Assembly (NCBI GenBank): GCA_937895825.1
Contig: CALBKP010000086.1
Coordinates: 1 to 15,886, forward strand
DNA: 15,886 nucleotides
Reading direction: 5' to 3'
Source of the DNA: an uncultured Alistipes sp.
GTDB taxonomy: Bacteria; Bacteroidota; Bacteroidia; Bacteroidales; Rikenellaceae
In this document: in pieces, positions 1 to 7,166 of the stretch
Position numbering within the stretch: the stretch's first letter is position 1
Layout: each line of letters starts with the position of its first letter
Translations under genes and position numbers: made by a program
The notes under the pieces: model-generated
The model's input: only the letters and a program-made list of their open reading frames with translations
Databases searched by the model: none
Told to the model about the DNA's origin: nothing

Positions 1-1033
1 GCTCCTCAACGAGGTAGCGCTCGTGCTCCGACTGAAGGTCGCAACCCCAATCGCATGGGAACTCAAACTTCTTGCCCGAAGCCTTCAAAATCTCGATACC
101 CTCGGTGTAGTCGAGGCGCACGAAGTCGTTGTCGAGAACAAACTGCAAACGCTCCAACAAGCCCTTGTCCCACATCTTATTCATAAACTCAAGATCCTCG
201 CGGCAGTTCTCCAACGCATAGCGGATAAGGTACTTCAAGAAGTCCTCGGCCAGATCCATGTCGTCCTGCAACTCGTAGAATGCCATCTCAGGCTCGATCA
301 TCCAGAACTCGGCCAAGTGGCGAGGAGTATTCGAGTTCTCGGCACGGAATGTAGGGCCAAAAGTGTAGATCTGACCCAATGCCAACGCACCAAGCTCACC
401 CTCAAGCTGACCCGAAACGGTAAGGCTGCAAGGCTTGCCGAAGAAGTCCTGAGTGTAGTCTACTGTGCCATCCTCATTACGGGGAGGGTTCTGCATATCG
501 AGTGTCGATACGTTAAACATAGCACCAGCACCCTCGCAATCCGAGGCAGTGATAAGTGGAGTATGCAAATAGTAGAAGCCCTTGTCGTTGAAATACTTAT
601 GGATAGCGTATGCCATAGCGTGACGGATACGCAACACAGCACCAAAGGTGTTGGTACGTGGACGAAGGTATGCGATGTCGCGCAAGAACTCCAACGTGTG
701 TCCCTTCTTCTGCAAGGGGTAAGTCTCGGGATCAGCCGTTCCGTAGACCTCGATCTTATCGGCCTGAACCTCGACCCCCTGACCTGCACCAAGCGACTGT
801 ACGAGCTTACCATCTACGCGCAAGCAAGCACCCGTAGTCACAGCCTTAAGCTCAGCCTCGTCAATCTTCGCAAAGTCGACTACAACCTGAATGTTAGCCA
901 CACATGAGCCATCGTTAAGGGCGATGAACGCAACGTTCTTGTTGCCACGCTTTGTACGCACCCAGCCCTTCACGGTGATATCTCTGCCGTCACCCTCCAT
1001 TTTGAGTATATCGGCGATTCTTGTAAGTTTCAT
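1..1033 (-). CDS. asnS: Asparaginyl-tRNA synthetase, 3' end missing (runs off left edge)
   Basis: Cytosolic enzyme that charges tRNA-Asn with asparagine using ATP. Translating the minus strand from the ATG at 1033-1031 gives 344 residues with no stop before the window edge; the family is usually about 465 residues, so roughly 120 C-terminal residues, including class II motif 3, lie outside. Visible: N-terminal OB-fold anticodon-binding domain (about 1-105, with VKGWVRTKRGNKNVAFIALN at 21-40), then the class II catalytic core, including GQLEGE (208-213), the motif 2 region FGPTFRAENSNTPRHLAEFW (225-244) and IEPEMAF (246-252). The GQL and RAENSNT...EFWMIEPE signatures point to AsnRS; the motif 2 loop alone would also fit AspRS, but GQLEGE and the insertion at about 170-200 fit AsnRS. 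It is divergent from the GH2-like gene, with a candidate promoter about 60 bases upstream. The leader contains two copies of TTTCGTTT (1052-1059 and 1061-1068). Confidence 0.96.
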   Translation of the reverse strand, partial: MKLTRIADILKMEGDGRDITVKGWVRTKRGNKNVAFIALNDGSCVANIQVVVDFAKIDEAELKAVTTGACLRVDGKLVQSLGAGQGVEVQADKIEVYGTADPETYPLQKKGHTLEFLRDIAYLRPRTNTFGAVLRIRHAMAYAIHKYFNDKGFYYLHTPLITASDCEGAGAMFNVSTLDMQNPPRNEDGTVDYTQDFFGKPCSLTVSGQLEGELGALALGQIYTFGPTFRAENSNTPRHLAEFWMIEPEMAFYELQDDMDLAEDFLKYLIRYALENCREDLEFMNKMWDKGLLERLQFVLDNDFVRLDYTEGIEILKASGKKFEFPCDWGCDLQSEHERYLVEE

Positions 1034-1093
1034 AGAGCAGTATATTATTTATTTCGTTTGTTTCGTTTATTGGTATAACGCCATAGTAGGCCA

Positions 1094-1101
1094 CAAAATT
1101 A
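1094..1101 (-). promoter_or_regulatory. Candidate -7 element of the asnS promoter
   Basis: Read on the minus strand this is TAATTTTG, an exact match to the Bacteroidetes -7 consensus TAnnTTTG. It would start transcription about 55 bases before the asnS ATG. No clear TTTG was found 19-21 bases upstream, so only half of the promoter is supported. Confidence 0.45.
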
Positions 1102-1120
1102 CTAAAATTTTTGCAAACGA

Positions 1121-1150
1121 TTGCGTACTTATCACTTTTTTGTACCTTTG
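1121..1150 (+). promoter_or_regulatory. Candidate Bacteroidetes promoter for the GH2-like gene and rlmH
   Basis: TTG at 1121-1123, a 19-base spacer, and TACCTTTG at 1143-1150 fit the Bacteroidetes pattern TTG-N19-TAnnTTTG. The predicted start of transcription is near 1156, leaving only about 10 bases before the ATG at 1166. It lies back to back with the asnS promoter. Because rlmH begins 2 bases after the GH2-like stop, it probably also serves rlmH. Confidence 0.6.
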
Positions 1151-1165
1151 TCCTAAATTAAAACT

Positions 1166-2503
1166 ATGAAAAGAGCACTCTTATATACATTTTTGCTCCT
1201 CGGCATGGCTATTTCTTCGGCCGAAGAGCTCACAGCACAGGCACGCATAGCACGCTCGGAGTTCATCTGCTACGATAAGCGCGAGGATGCCAAGCGCGAC
1301 ATCCGCACCAACATTGATAAGTATATCGACATACGCCCCACGCTACAATTTGAGGCCTCGGAGGGCACAGTACGCGCCGTCTACGAGCAGAAGATCGAAG
1401 TGCCCGCAGCGTGGAACGACTACAACGCCTACCTCCACACCGAAAATGTTGGTGCAGACTACACCGTCTTTATCAATGGCAAGCAGATAGCCGCCCCCAT
1501 CGATCAGTTTACCCCCACCGACCTGTACATCTCGCCCTATTTGGAGCAGGGAGAGAATACGGTGGCCGTGGTCATCGTCGACGAGGCCTATATGTCGCTC
1601 CTTGACGAGGGTCTGGTGCAGCCTAAACGCGAGCAGTTTACCAACTGTTATATCTTTGCACAGCGTCGCCTTGCCGTCTACGACTTCAACGTACGCATGC
1701 AGCCCGACTCGCTCAACCGCTTTGCACAGCTAAGACTCGATGTCACTGCCGATAACTCCTTCGCTTCCAACGAAACAATAGAGATTGGCTACGACATCTA
1801 TGCACCCGATGGCAAGCTGATGGAGTATAGTGTTAATGACCTATCATTGGAGGGTTTTTCGCGCGACACACTATCGTTTACCCCCTACATCTACCACTCG
1901 AATCCTAACCGCTGGTCAGCCGCAAATCCCAAGCTCTACGCCCTAACACTCTATGTTAAGCGTAGCGGCATCCTCTGGGAGTATATCCCCTTGAGCATCG
2001 GCTTTGCAGAGTATGGGTATGACGACAATGGCGAGATCACACTCTTTGGCAAGCCTCTCACACTGAAGAAGAGTGTCTACAACGCTGCCACTGACCGCGC
2101 CACCACCGAGAAGGAGATCAAGTCACTCAAGGCCAAGGGCATAAACTGCCTTACGCCCAACTATCCACAGCCCAACTGGTTCTACGACATCTGTGACCGC
2201 GTGGGTATGTACGTCATCGACTGCGCCGCCATCTCATCTCCCTCAAATGCCGAGAATCGCGACATCAACGGCACCCCGGCCAATGCCCCCTGGTACGAGG
2301 AGGATTACCTCCGTCGCGTTGAGACGATGTATCGCCGCGCACAGAACCACGTCTCGATCATAGCCTTCAGCCTTGGCAACGCTACATCGGGCAATGGCTA
2401 CAATATGTACAAGGCCTACGAGCTATTGAAGTCGTTTGGCGACAGCCGCGCCATCATATATGAAGGTGCTGAGGGTGAGTGGAATAGCGATATAGAATTT
2501 TAG
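1166..2503 (+). CDS. Secreted GH2-like protein, truncated and lacking catalytic residues (probable pseudoenzyme)
   Basis: 445 residues. The N-terminus has a Sec-type signal (basic MKR, hydrophobic LLYTFLLLGMAISSA at 5-19; cleavage somewhere in 19-26), so it is probably periplasmic. The fold order follows glycoside hydrolase family 2: sugar-binding jelly-roll-like region (about 55-175, with VFINGKQI at 101-108), immunoglobulin-like region (about 180-283), then the start of the TIM barrel (from about 290). Family landmarks are recognisable but altered. The RGxNRHE region reads KKSVYNAA (301-308), the DEANIETHG region reads DCAAISS (352-358), and the acid/base motif GNESGxG reads GNATSGNG (404-411), so the acid/base Glu is missing. 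The protein ends at about the YEGG...TDI point of beta-galactosidases, before the nucleophile, at less than half the LacZ length. The reading frame is intact and ends 2 bases before rlmH, so this looks like a maintained gene, not fresh decay. A binding, scaffold or regulatory role is possible but unknown. Confidence 0.82.
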   Translation: MKRALLYTFLLLGMAISSAEELTAQARIARSEFICYDKREDAKRDIRTNIDKYIDIRPTLQFEASEGTVRAVYEQKIEVPAAWNDYNAYLHTENVGADYTVFINGKQIAAPIDQFTPTDLYISPYLEQGENTVAVVIVDEAYMSLLDEGLVQPKREQFTNCYIFAQRRLAVYDFNVRMQPDSLNRFAQLRLDVTADNSFASNETIEIGYDIYAPDGKLMEYSVNDLSLEGFSRDTLSFTPYIYHSNPNRWSAANPKLYALTLYVKRSGILWEYIPLSIGFAEYGYDDNGEITLFGKPLTLKKSVYNAATDRATTEKEIKSLKAKGINCLTPNYPQPNWFYDICDRVGMYVIDCAAISSPSNAENRDINGTPANAPWYEEDYLRRVETMYRRAQNHVSIIAFSLGNATSGNGYNMYKAYELLKSFGDSRAIIYEGAEGEWNSDIEF

Positions 2504-2505
2504 CA

Positions 2506-2979
2506 ATGAACATAGAGTTGATAGTTGTCGGCAAGACTGACATGAAGGAGGTCGAGGCCCTCGTTCAGATGTACACGAAGCGTCTGAACCACTACGTGCG
2601 CTTCGCCATCACCGCGATTGCCGACGTGCGTAACACGAAGAAGCTCTCCGAGGCCGAGCAGAAACGCTTGGAGGGTGAGGCCATTCTGCGCCTACTCACC
2701 GACTCGGACTTCGTCATGCTCCTCGATGAGCATGGCGCAGAGCTCCGCTCGATCGAGTTTGCCGACCTTATCCAGCGACGCATGTCGGCAGGTATCAAGC
2801 GCCTCATCTTTGTTATCGGCGGCCCCTATGGCTTCTCCGACGCAGTATATTCGCGCGCCAATAGCAAGCTCTCGTTGTCGAAAATGACCTTCTCGCACCA
2901 GATCGTGCGCGCCATCTTCACCGAGCAGCTATATCGCGCATTCACAATACTGAAGAACGAGCCATACCACCATGAGTAA
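2506..2979 (+). CDS. rlmH: 23S rRNA (pseudouridine-1915 N3)-methyltransferase RlmH
   Basis: 157 residues, the normal length for this SPOUT-class methyltransferase. It uses S-adenosylmethionine to methylate pseudouridine 1915 in helix 69 of 23S rRNA, acting on assembled 70S ribosomes as a homodimer. Visible signatures are LLDEHGAE (72-79), the SAM-binding trefoil-knot motif VIGGPYGFS (103-111), and the conserved C-terminal segment LSLSKMTFSHQIVR (122-135) with the family-typical YHHE end (154-157). The ATG lies 2 bases after the stop of the GH2-like gene, so the pair is probably cotranscribed and perhaps translationally coupled. A strong hairpin at 3058-3089 follows about 80 bases downstream. 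The high conservation of the family makes this assignment secure. Confidence 0.97.
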   Translation: MNIELIVVGKTDMKEVEALVQMYTKRLNHYVRFAITAIADVRNTKKLSEAEQKRLEGEAILRLLTDSDFVMLLDEHGAELRSIEFADLIQRRMSAGIKRLIFVIGGPYGFSDAVYSRANSKLSLSKMTFSHQIVRAIFTEQLYRAFTILKNEPYHHE

Positions 2980-3057
2980 GAGGAGTTTTAAATATAAAAT
3001 ACAAAAAAGGTTTTACGAAAATCGACAATATTGGTATCAGGTGTCGTTAACAAATAA

Positions 3058-3089
3058 TAAGGCCGTTGCAGCGAACTACAACGGCCTTA
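3058..3089. terminator. Bidirectional hairpin terminator between convergent rlmH and GH5 genes
   Basis: TAAGGCCGTTG at 3058-3068 is a perfect 11-base inverted complement of CAACGGCCTTA at 3079-3089, with a 10-base loop. On the minus strand it is followed by a T-rich TTATTTGTTAA; on the plus strand the tail (CAATTTATC) is weaker. Its place between two genes running toward each other supports a shared terminator. Confidence 0.85.
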
Positions 3090-3108
3090 CAATTTATCAG
3101 TCTACTCA

Positions 3109-4434
3109 CTATCGAAGATTACCGATAGCTCGGTTGGTCTCGCGAATAATATCGAGTGTCGAAGCGTCCTCAACAAATATCGAGTTCAGACCCTGCTGCT
3201 CCTGCGCGGGATCGCCCGTGTAGTCGTCGCCCTTAGCCCAGTACTCGTGGTCCTCAACATGGGTCACGGCATAGCCGCCCCAGCTCCAGAAGTTACAACC
3301 AGCGAACTTACCGCCCACCTTATATGCATCCTCTATAAGGTCAAATACGAAGGTAAAGTACTTGTCGCGGCACTCAACGCCACTCTGCTTGCGGAAGTCC
3401 ATATTGTCGCGTGGCATACCGAACTCCTCGACAACCAGCGGTTTATTTATCTTCTCGGCCAACTCGATGTGCATATCTATATACTCCTTTGTATTCTCGC
3501 ACGACTGCTCTAAATCCTCTGCCATGTGGTCGCCACGGAGCCACTTCCAGTTGTAGGGCCATACGTGGCAGTTGATATACGAGATCTCCTCCACGGCGTG
3601 GATGCGCTCACAAAGATCCATATCCCACTCGCAGCCGTAGAAGCCCTCCGAGCCTGTCGAGATCATGTGGTTGGGGTCGAGCTCGCGGATAAGGCGTGCG
3701 CTTGTGGCGAGCCACTCAGCAAATGCCTCCTTGTTATCCTGGGTCTTTGAGCTAAAGGCGCGAGGCTCGTTAGATATCTGCCATGAGAAGATTGCAGGGT
3801 CATCTATATACTTTATGCCCGTGTACCTATTCGTGCGCGTGATTATATAACGCAAGTGATTGTAAAATAATTCCTTAGCACGCTCATTACGCACAAATTC
3901 ACCAGCAAACTCGTTATACGAAAACCAGCCATCTACACGTGGCACGAGCACAGGCTCGTTATTCGCCCAAGCTACGTACTGAGTGTAGCCACCGCTCCAC
4001 TCCCAAGCGTTGTTGAAATAGAGCACCGCAGTCATGTCGCGCTTGCCGAGCTCCATCATCAAATAATCGAGGCCATCGAGCACGTCGTCGTTGTACTCGC
4101 CAGGCAACGGCTGCAAGTTAGGCTCGATCTTACCGAGCAGTCCATTTTCGCCCTCACCACCGACTAAAATACGTAGATTATCAATGCCATTGGCCTTCAT
4201 AAAGTCGAGCTCCTTGCAGAGACGCTCGCGGTTGCCTCCCTCTCCCTCCGAGCCGAGGATTGCACCGTACCAGAAGTTCGTGCCCACGAAGTAGTAGGGC
4301 TCGCCATCGCGCATAAACTGACCATCCTCAACGGTTATAAACTCGCTCTTAGGAGCGGCTGTCTCCTCATGGCTACAGCCCACAAGAGCGACAAGCATAA
4401 GAGCAGCACACCAACATAGATTAAATCTCTTCAT
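3109..4434 (-). CDS. GH5 family beta-mannanase-like lipoprotein
   Basis: 441 residues. The N-terminus is a lipoprotein signal with lipobox LVGC (Cys20); the residues after it, SHEE, are acidic and resemble the Bacteroidetes surface lipoprotein export signal, so a cell-surface location is likely. The mature part is a complete (beta/alpha)8 barrel of the GH5 type, resembling the endo-beta-1,4-mannanase subfamily (GH5_7): GTNFWYG (51-57), NLRIL (86-90), acid/base Glu223 in WQISNEPRAF (218-227), active-site His290 in INCHVWP (287-293), nucleophile Glu337 in VVEEFGMP (334-341), and the substrate-platform FWSWGG (382-387). All key residues are present, so an active enzyme is expected, most likely cutting mannan or a related hemicellulose; the substrate is inferred from the subfamily only. 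It is transcribed alone, converges on rlmH and diverges from murG. No SusC/SusD pair is in the window, so it is not part of a visible polysaccharide utilisation locus. Confidence 0.88.
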   Translation of the reverse strand: MKRFNLCWCAALMLVALVGCSHEETAAPKSEFITVEDGQFMRDGEPYYFVGTNFWYGAILGSEGEGGNRERLCKELDFMKANGIDNLRILVGGEGENGLLGKIEPNLQPLPGEYNDDVLDGLDYLMMELGKRDMTAVLYFNNAWEWSGGYTQYVAWANNEPVLVPRVDGWFSYNEFAGEFVRNERAKELFYNHLRYIITRTNRYTGIKYIDDPAIFSWQISNEPRAFSSKTQDNKEAFAEWLATSARLIRELDPNHMISTGSEGFYGCEWDMDLCERIHAVEEISYINCHVWPYNWKWLRGDHMAEDLEQSCENTKEYIDMHIELAEKINKPLVVEEFGMPRDNMDFRKQSGVECRDKYFTFVFDLIEDAYKVGGKFAGCNFWSWGGYAVTHVEDHEYWAKGDDYTGDPAQEQQGLNSIFVEDASTLDIIRETNRAIGNLR

Positions 4435-4467
4435 CCCTTCTAAGTTTTATTGTAAATAAATTTCCGA

Positions 4468-4475
4468 CAAACATA
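4468..4475 (-). promoter_or_regulatory. Candidate -7 element of the GH5 promoter
   Basis: On the minus strand this reads TATGTTTG, matching TAnnTTTG, about 33 bases before the GH5 ATG at 4434. The expected -33 region is only a T-run, not TTTG, so the promoter would be weak or activator-dependent. Confidence 0.4.
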
Positions 4476-4501
4476 CACAAAATTTCCGAAAAAAACTCGC
4501 T

Positions 4502-4517
4502 TTTTACATTTGTAAAA
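4502..4517. promoter_or_regulatory. Perfect palindrome overlapping the murG promoter -33 element (candidate operator)
   Basis: TTTTACA (4502-4508), a 2-base centre, then TGTAAAA (4511-4517): two perfect 7-base arms with dyad symmetry. The right half covers the TTTG (4509-4512) used as the -33 element of the rightward promoter, and the site sits between the two divergent promoters. Its form fits a binding site for a dimeric regulator; no regulator is identified. AT-rich sequence makes chance palindromes more common. Confidence 0.4.
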
Positions 4518-4540
4518 TTTGCAGGGATTGTATAATTTTG
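4509..4540 (+). promoter_or_regulatory. Bacteroidetes promoter for murG and the division genes
   Basis: TTTG at 4509-4512, a 20-base spacer and TAATTTTG at 4533-4540 match the Bacteroidetes housekeeping consensus exactly. Predicted transcription start is near 4546, giving a leader of about 100 bases before murG. This is the only strong rightward promoter I find upstream of the murG-to-phosphopantetheinyl transferase block. Confidence 0.72.
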
Positions 4541-4545
4541 TAGGG

Positions 4546-4646
4546 TGAAATTGCGTACATCTCCCCCAAGGGTTGGCTTTATCAACACAACACGTTGATT
4601 ATCTGATTATTATGTCGCAATGAATCACACATATTAAAGCAGTGTT
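4546..4646 (+). other. Predicted 5' leader of the murG transcript
   Basis: About 100 bases from the predicted transcription start to the murG ATG. It holds a small hairpin, ATCAAC (4581-4586) and GTTGAT (4594-4599) with a 7-base loop, and no recognised riboswitch class. There is no good Shine-Dalgarno before the ATG, as is common in Bacteroidetes. No leader peptide of note was seen. Confidence 0.35.
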
Positions 4647-5756
4647 ATGAAACGAATAATAGTGTCGGGCGGAGGTACCGGCGGACATATATATCCAGCA
4701 GTTGCAGTTGCCGAGGCGTTGAAGCGCAAATATGGCGAGGAGGTAGACATACTCTTCGTGGGCGCCGAAGGAAAGATGGAGATGGAGAAGGTGCCAGCAT
4801 TGGGCTATCGCATTGAGGGATTACCCGTTGCAGGCTTGCAGCGTAGGCTAACACTCTCGAACCTCGCTCTTCCCTTCAAGGTGGCAGCAAGTGTACGACG
4901 AGCTAAGCGTATAATTCGTGACTTTGGAGCCGACATCGTCGTTGGTTTTGGTGGTTACGCCTCAGCCCCAGTATTGTGGGCAGCGCAGAGGCTCGGCATA
5001 CCCACAATCATCCAGGAGCAGAACTCCTACGCAGGCCTAACTAACAAGCTACTTTCGAAGCGAGCACGCCGAATATGTGTGGCCTACGACAGGATGGAGC
5101 GTTTCTTCCCCGCCGACCGTATAGTGATGACAGGCAACCCACTGCGTGGCCGCTTCACGGCCGATGGTGGCAACCGCACCGAGGCACTCGCCTACTACGG
5201 CTTTAATACAGAGCTCCCCGTGATACTGGTTGTGGGAGGCTCGCTCGGCACTCGCACGCTCAACGAGATGATGAAGGCGTGGATCTCAACACTCGGAGGC
5301 GAAGCCCCCGTACAGGTTATCTGGCAGACGGGCAAATACTACGAGCGCGAGATGCGGGAGTTCCTTCAGGCACACCCTACTAAGAACATTTGGCAGGGGG
5401 CTTTCATCGACCGCATGGACTATGCCTATGCCGCCGCTGATGTGGTGCTCTCGCGTAGTGGTGCTTGCACCGTGTCGGAGCTATGTCTTGTGGCCAAGCC
5501 TACGATATTTGTCCCCTCGCCCAACGTAGCGGAGGATCACCAGACAAAGAACGCCATGGCTTTAGTCGAAAAGGGTGCTGCGGAGATTGTGCGCGACAAC
5601 GAGGCTGTCGCTCGAGGCATGCAGGAGGCTGTTGCCCTCGCCCATAACAGCGAGCGACTGGAGCTCCTCAGCGCAAATATTGCAAAGCTCGCAATCGCCG
5701 ACTCGGCCGAAAGAGTGGTCAGAGAGATAGAAAAGGAGCTAAATCTGGCTCATTAA
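4647..5756 (+). CDS. murG: UDP-GlcNAc:undecaprenyl-PP-MurNAc-pentapeptide N-acetylglucosaminyltransferase MurG
   Basis: 369 residues, full family length. MurG is a GT-B fold (GT28) peripheral membrane enzyme on the cytoplasmic face that adds GlcNAc to lipid I to make lipid II. N-domain: the glycine-rich loop SGGGTGGHIYPA (7-18) with the conserved His14, then GFGGYASAP (100-108) and QEQNSYAG (123-130). C-domain: the UDP-GlcNAc-binding GGSLGTRTLNE (197-207), WQTGKYY (226-232), SRSGACTVSEL (269-279), whose Glu278 corresponds to the residue that contacts the nucleotide sugar in E. coli MurG, and AEDHQTKNA (295-303). It is the first gene of the rightward block and has its own promoter; in the usual dcw order ftsW precedes it, but here the neighbour is the divergent GH5 gene. 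murC starts 12 bases after the stop. Confidence 0.97.
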   Translation: MKRIIVSGGGTGGHIYPAVAVAEALKRKYGEEVDILFVGAEGKMEMEKVPALGYRIEGLPVAGLQRRLTLSNLALPFKVAASVRRAKRIIRDFGADIVVGFGGYASAPVLWAAQRLGIPTIIQEQNSYAGLTNKLLSKRARRICVAYDRMERFFPADRIVMTGNPLRGRFTADGGNRTEALAYYGFNTELPVILVVGGSLGTRTLNEMMKAWISTLGGEAPVQVIWQTGKYYEREMREFLQAHPTKNIWQGAFIDRMDYAYAAADVVLSRSGACTVSELCLVAKPTIFVPSPNVAEDHQTKNAMALVEKGAAEIVRDNEAVARGMQEAVALAHNSERLELLSANIAKLAIADSAERVVREIEKELNLAH

Positions 5757-5768
5757 CAATTGAAGAGT

Positions 5769-7163
5769 ATGAATCGTCAGTTTCGAAACATATACTTTCT
5801 CGGCATCGGAGGTATCGGCATGAGTGCTTTGGCACGCTACTTCCTCCACGAGGGCTATCGCGTGGCGGGCTACGACCGCACAGCTACGCCGCTGACTCAC
5901 GCCCTTGAGGCCGAGGGTGCCGCTATACACTACGAAGACGACCCCGAGCTTATCCCTAACGAGATGCGCTCGGCCGACAATACCCTTGTGGTCTACACCC
6001 CTGCAATACCAGCCGACCACGCGGAGTGGGCATGGTTGCGCACAAGGGGCTACCAGATAGAGAAGCGCTCGCAGATGCTCGGACACCTCTCAGCGGGCAA
6101 GTTGGGTATGGCCGTTGCCGGCACACACGGTAAGACCACGACCTCAACACTCGCCGCATGGCTCAACCATGCTGCCGCAGGCGAGGGCAGCGCGTTCCTC
6201 GGAGGTATATCGCGTAACTTCGACTCAAACCTTGTGCTTGGCACGGGCCGTCGTGTGGTGCTCGAGGCCGACGAGTACGACCGCTCGTTCCTGCGCCTCA
6301 ACCCCGATGTTGCGGTAATCACGGCAACGGATGCCGACCACCTCGACATCTACGGTACGCCCGAGGCTCTTAAGAACTCTTTTGCTCAGTTTGCCTCGCA
6401 GATAAACGAGGGCGGAGTTCTCATCCTGAAGCAAGGTGTGGAGCTTGATTTCGACACATCACGCCGCAACCTCTACCGCTACTCGGCAGATAGTGGCGGC
6501 GACTTCCACGCCAAGAATATCACACTCCGCGAGGATGGCCACTATCGTTACGACATAGTCACGCCGAATGGTCGTATCGAGGGGTGTACACTCGGCATAC
6601 CTGGCAAGGTGCATGTCGAGAACTCGGTAGCTGCCGTGGCTATGCTCTGGTGTGCTGCCAAGATTGAGGGCAAATGCTTTGATGAAGCGGCAGTGGCTAA
6701 GGCTTTGGCCGACTTTGAAGGTGTGAAGCGTAGGATGGAGGTCTATTTGAACACCCCCACGCAGGTATATGTCGATGACTATGCCCACCATCCCGAGGAG
6801 CTACGCGCTACGATAGAGTCGCTACGTGGCATCTACCCAGGACGTAGACTCACGGCTGTATTCCAGCCCCACCTCTACACTCGCACGCGCGACTTTGCTG
6901 CGGAGTTCTCAGCGGTGCTGTCGTTGGCCGACAAGGTGATACTGCTCCCCATCTACCCTGCACGCGAGCTACCCATCGAGGGTGTATGCTCGGAGATGCT
7001 TGGCGAGGCTATCACCGCGGAGTGGGAGCTTGTGGAGCGTGATGCACTTGCCGAGCACCTTAAGAGTGAACCAACGGATGTGGTTGTAACCTTCGGTGCA
7101 GGCAATATCGACGTGGTATGTAAGGATGTAGCTGCGGTACTCGCCGCAAAAGTTAAGTCATAG
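5769..7163 (+). CDS. murC: UDP-N-acetylmuramate--L-alanine ligase MurC
   Basis: 464 residues from the ATG at 5769. An in-frame TTG at 5760 would add three residues, but the ATG has a weak GAAGAG just upstream and puts FLGIGGIGMSALA at the usual distance from the N-terminus, so I chose the ATG. MurC is the first ATP-dependent amino acid ligase of peptidoglycan precursor synthesis, joining L-Ala to UDP-MurNAc in the cytoplasm. Domain 1: dinucleotide-like loop GIGGIGMS (12-19). Domain 2: ATP-binding P-loop GTHGKTTTS (118-126), LEADEYDRSF (165-174), ATDADHLDIYG (186-196) and HVENSVAAVA (282-291). Domain 3: DDYAHHPEE (336-344) and FQPHLYTRT (365-373). All Mur ligase landmarks are present, so it should be active. 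It is 3 bases upstream of ftsQ. Confidence 0.97.
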   Translation: MNRQFRNIYFLGIGGIGMSALARYFLHEGYRVAGYDRTATPLTHALEAEGAAIHYEDDPELIPNEMRSADNTLVVYTPAIPADHAEWAWLRTRGYQIEKRSQMLGHLSAGKLGMAVAGTHGKTTTSTLAAWLNHAAAGEGSAFLGGISRNFDSNLVLGTGRRVVLEADEYDRSFLRLNPDVAVITATDADHLDIYGTPEALKNSFAQFASQINEGGVLILKQGVELDFDTSRRNLYRYSADSGGDFHAKNITLREDGHYRYDIVTPNGRIEGCTLGIPGKVHVENSVAAVAMLWCAAKIEGKCFDEAAVAKALADFEGVKRRMEVYLNTPTQVYVDDYAHHPEELRATIESLRGIYPGRRLTAVFQPHLYTRTRDFAAEFSAVLSLADKVILLPIYPARELPIEGVCSEMLGEAITAEWELVERDALAEHLKSEPTDVVVTFGAGNIDVVCKDVAAVLAAKVKS

Positions 7164-7166
7164 AAG

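Noticed and set aside
23..907. Open frame of 294 codons on the plus strand
   Set aside because: It is antisense to asnS, whose translation is unmistakable; the open frame is a codon-bias shadow.
1052..1068. Two TTTCGTTT copies in the asnS leader
   Set aside because: Two copies of a short A/T-rich word are not enough to claim a repeat element; noted only in the asnS entry.
2450..2520. Frameshift as the cause of the shortened GH2-like protein
   Set aside because: No continuation of the barrel is found in other frames; rlmH begins 2 bases after the stop, so a simple frameshift cannot explain the missing half.
2972..3223. Reading frame of 83 codons starting inside the end of rlmH
   Set aside because: It runs through the terminator hairpin and into the antisense of the GH5 gene, and its product resembles nothing I recognise.
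5760..5771. TTG start for murC at 5760
   Set aside because: The ATG at 5769 gives the usual family N-terminus and has purines at the right distance; the TTG adds only three residues.
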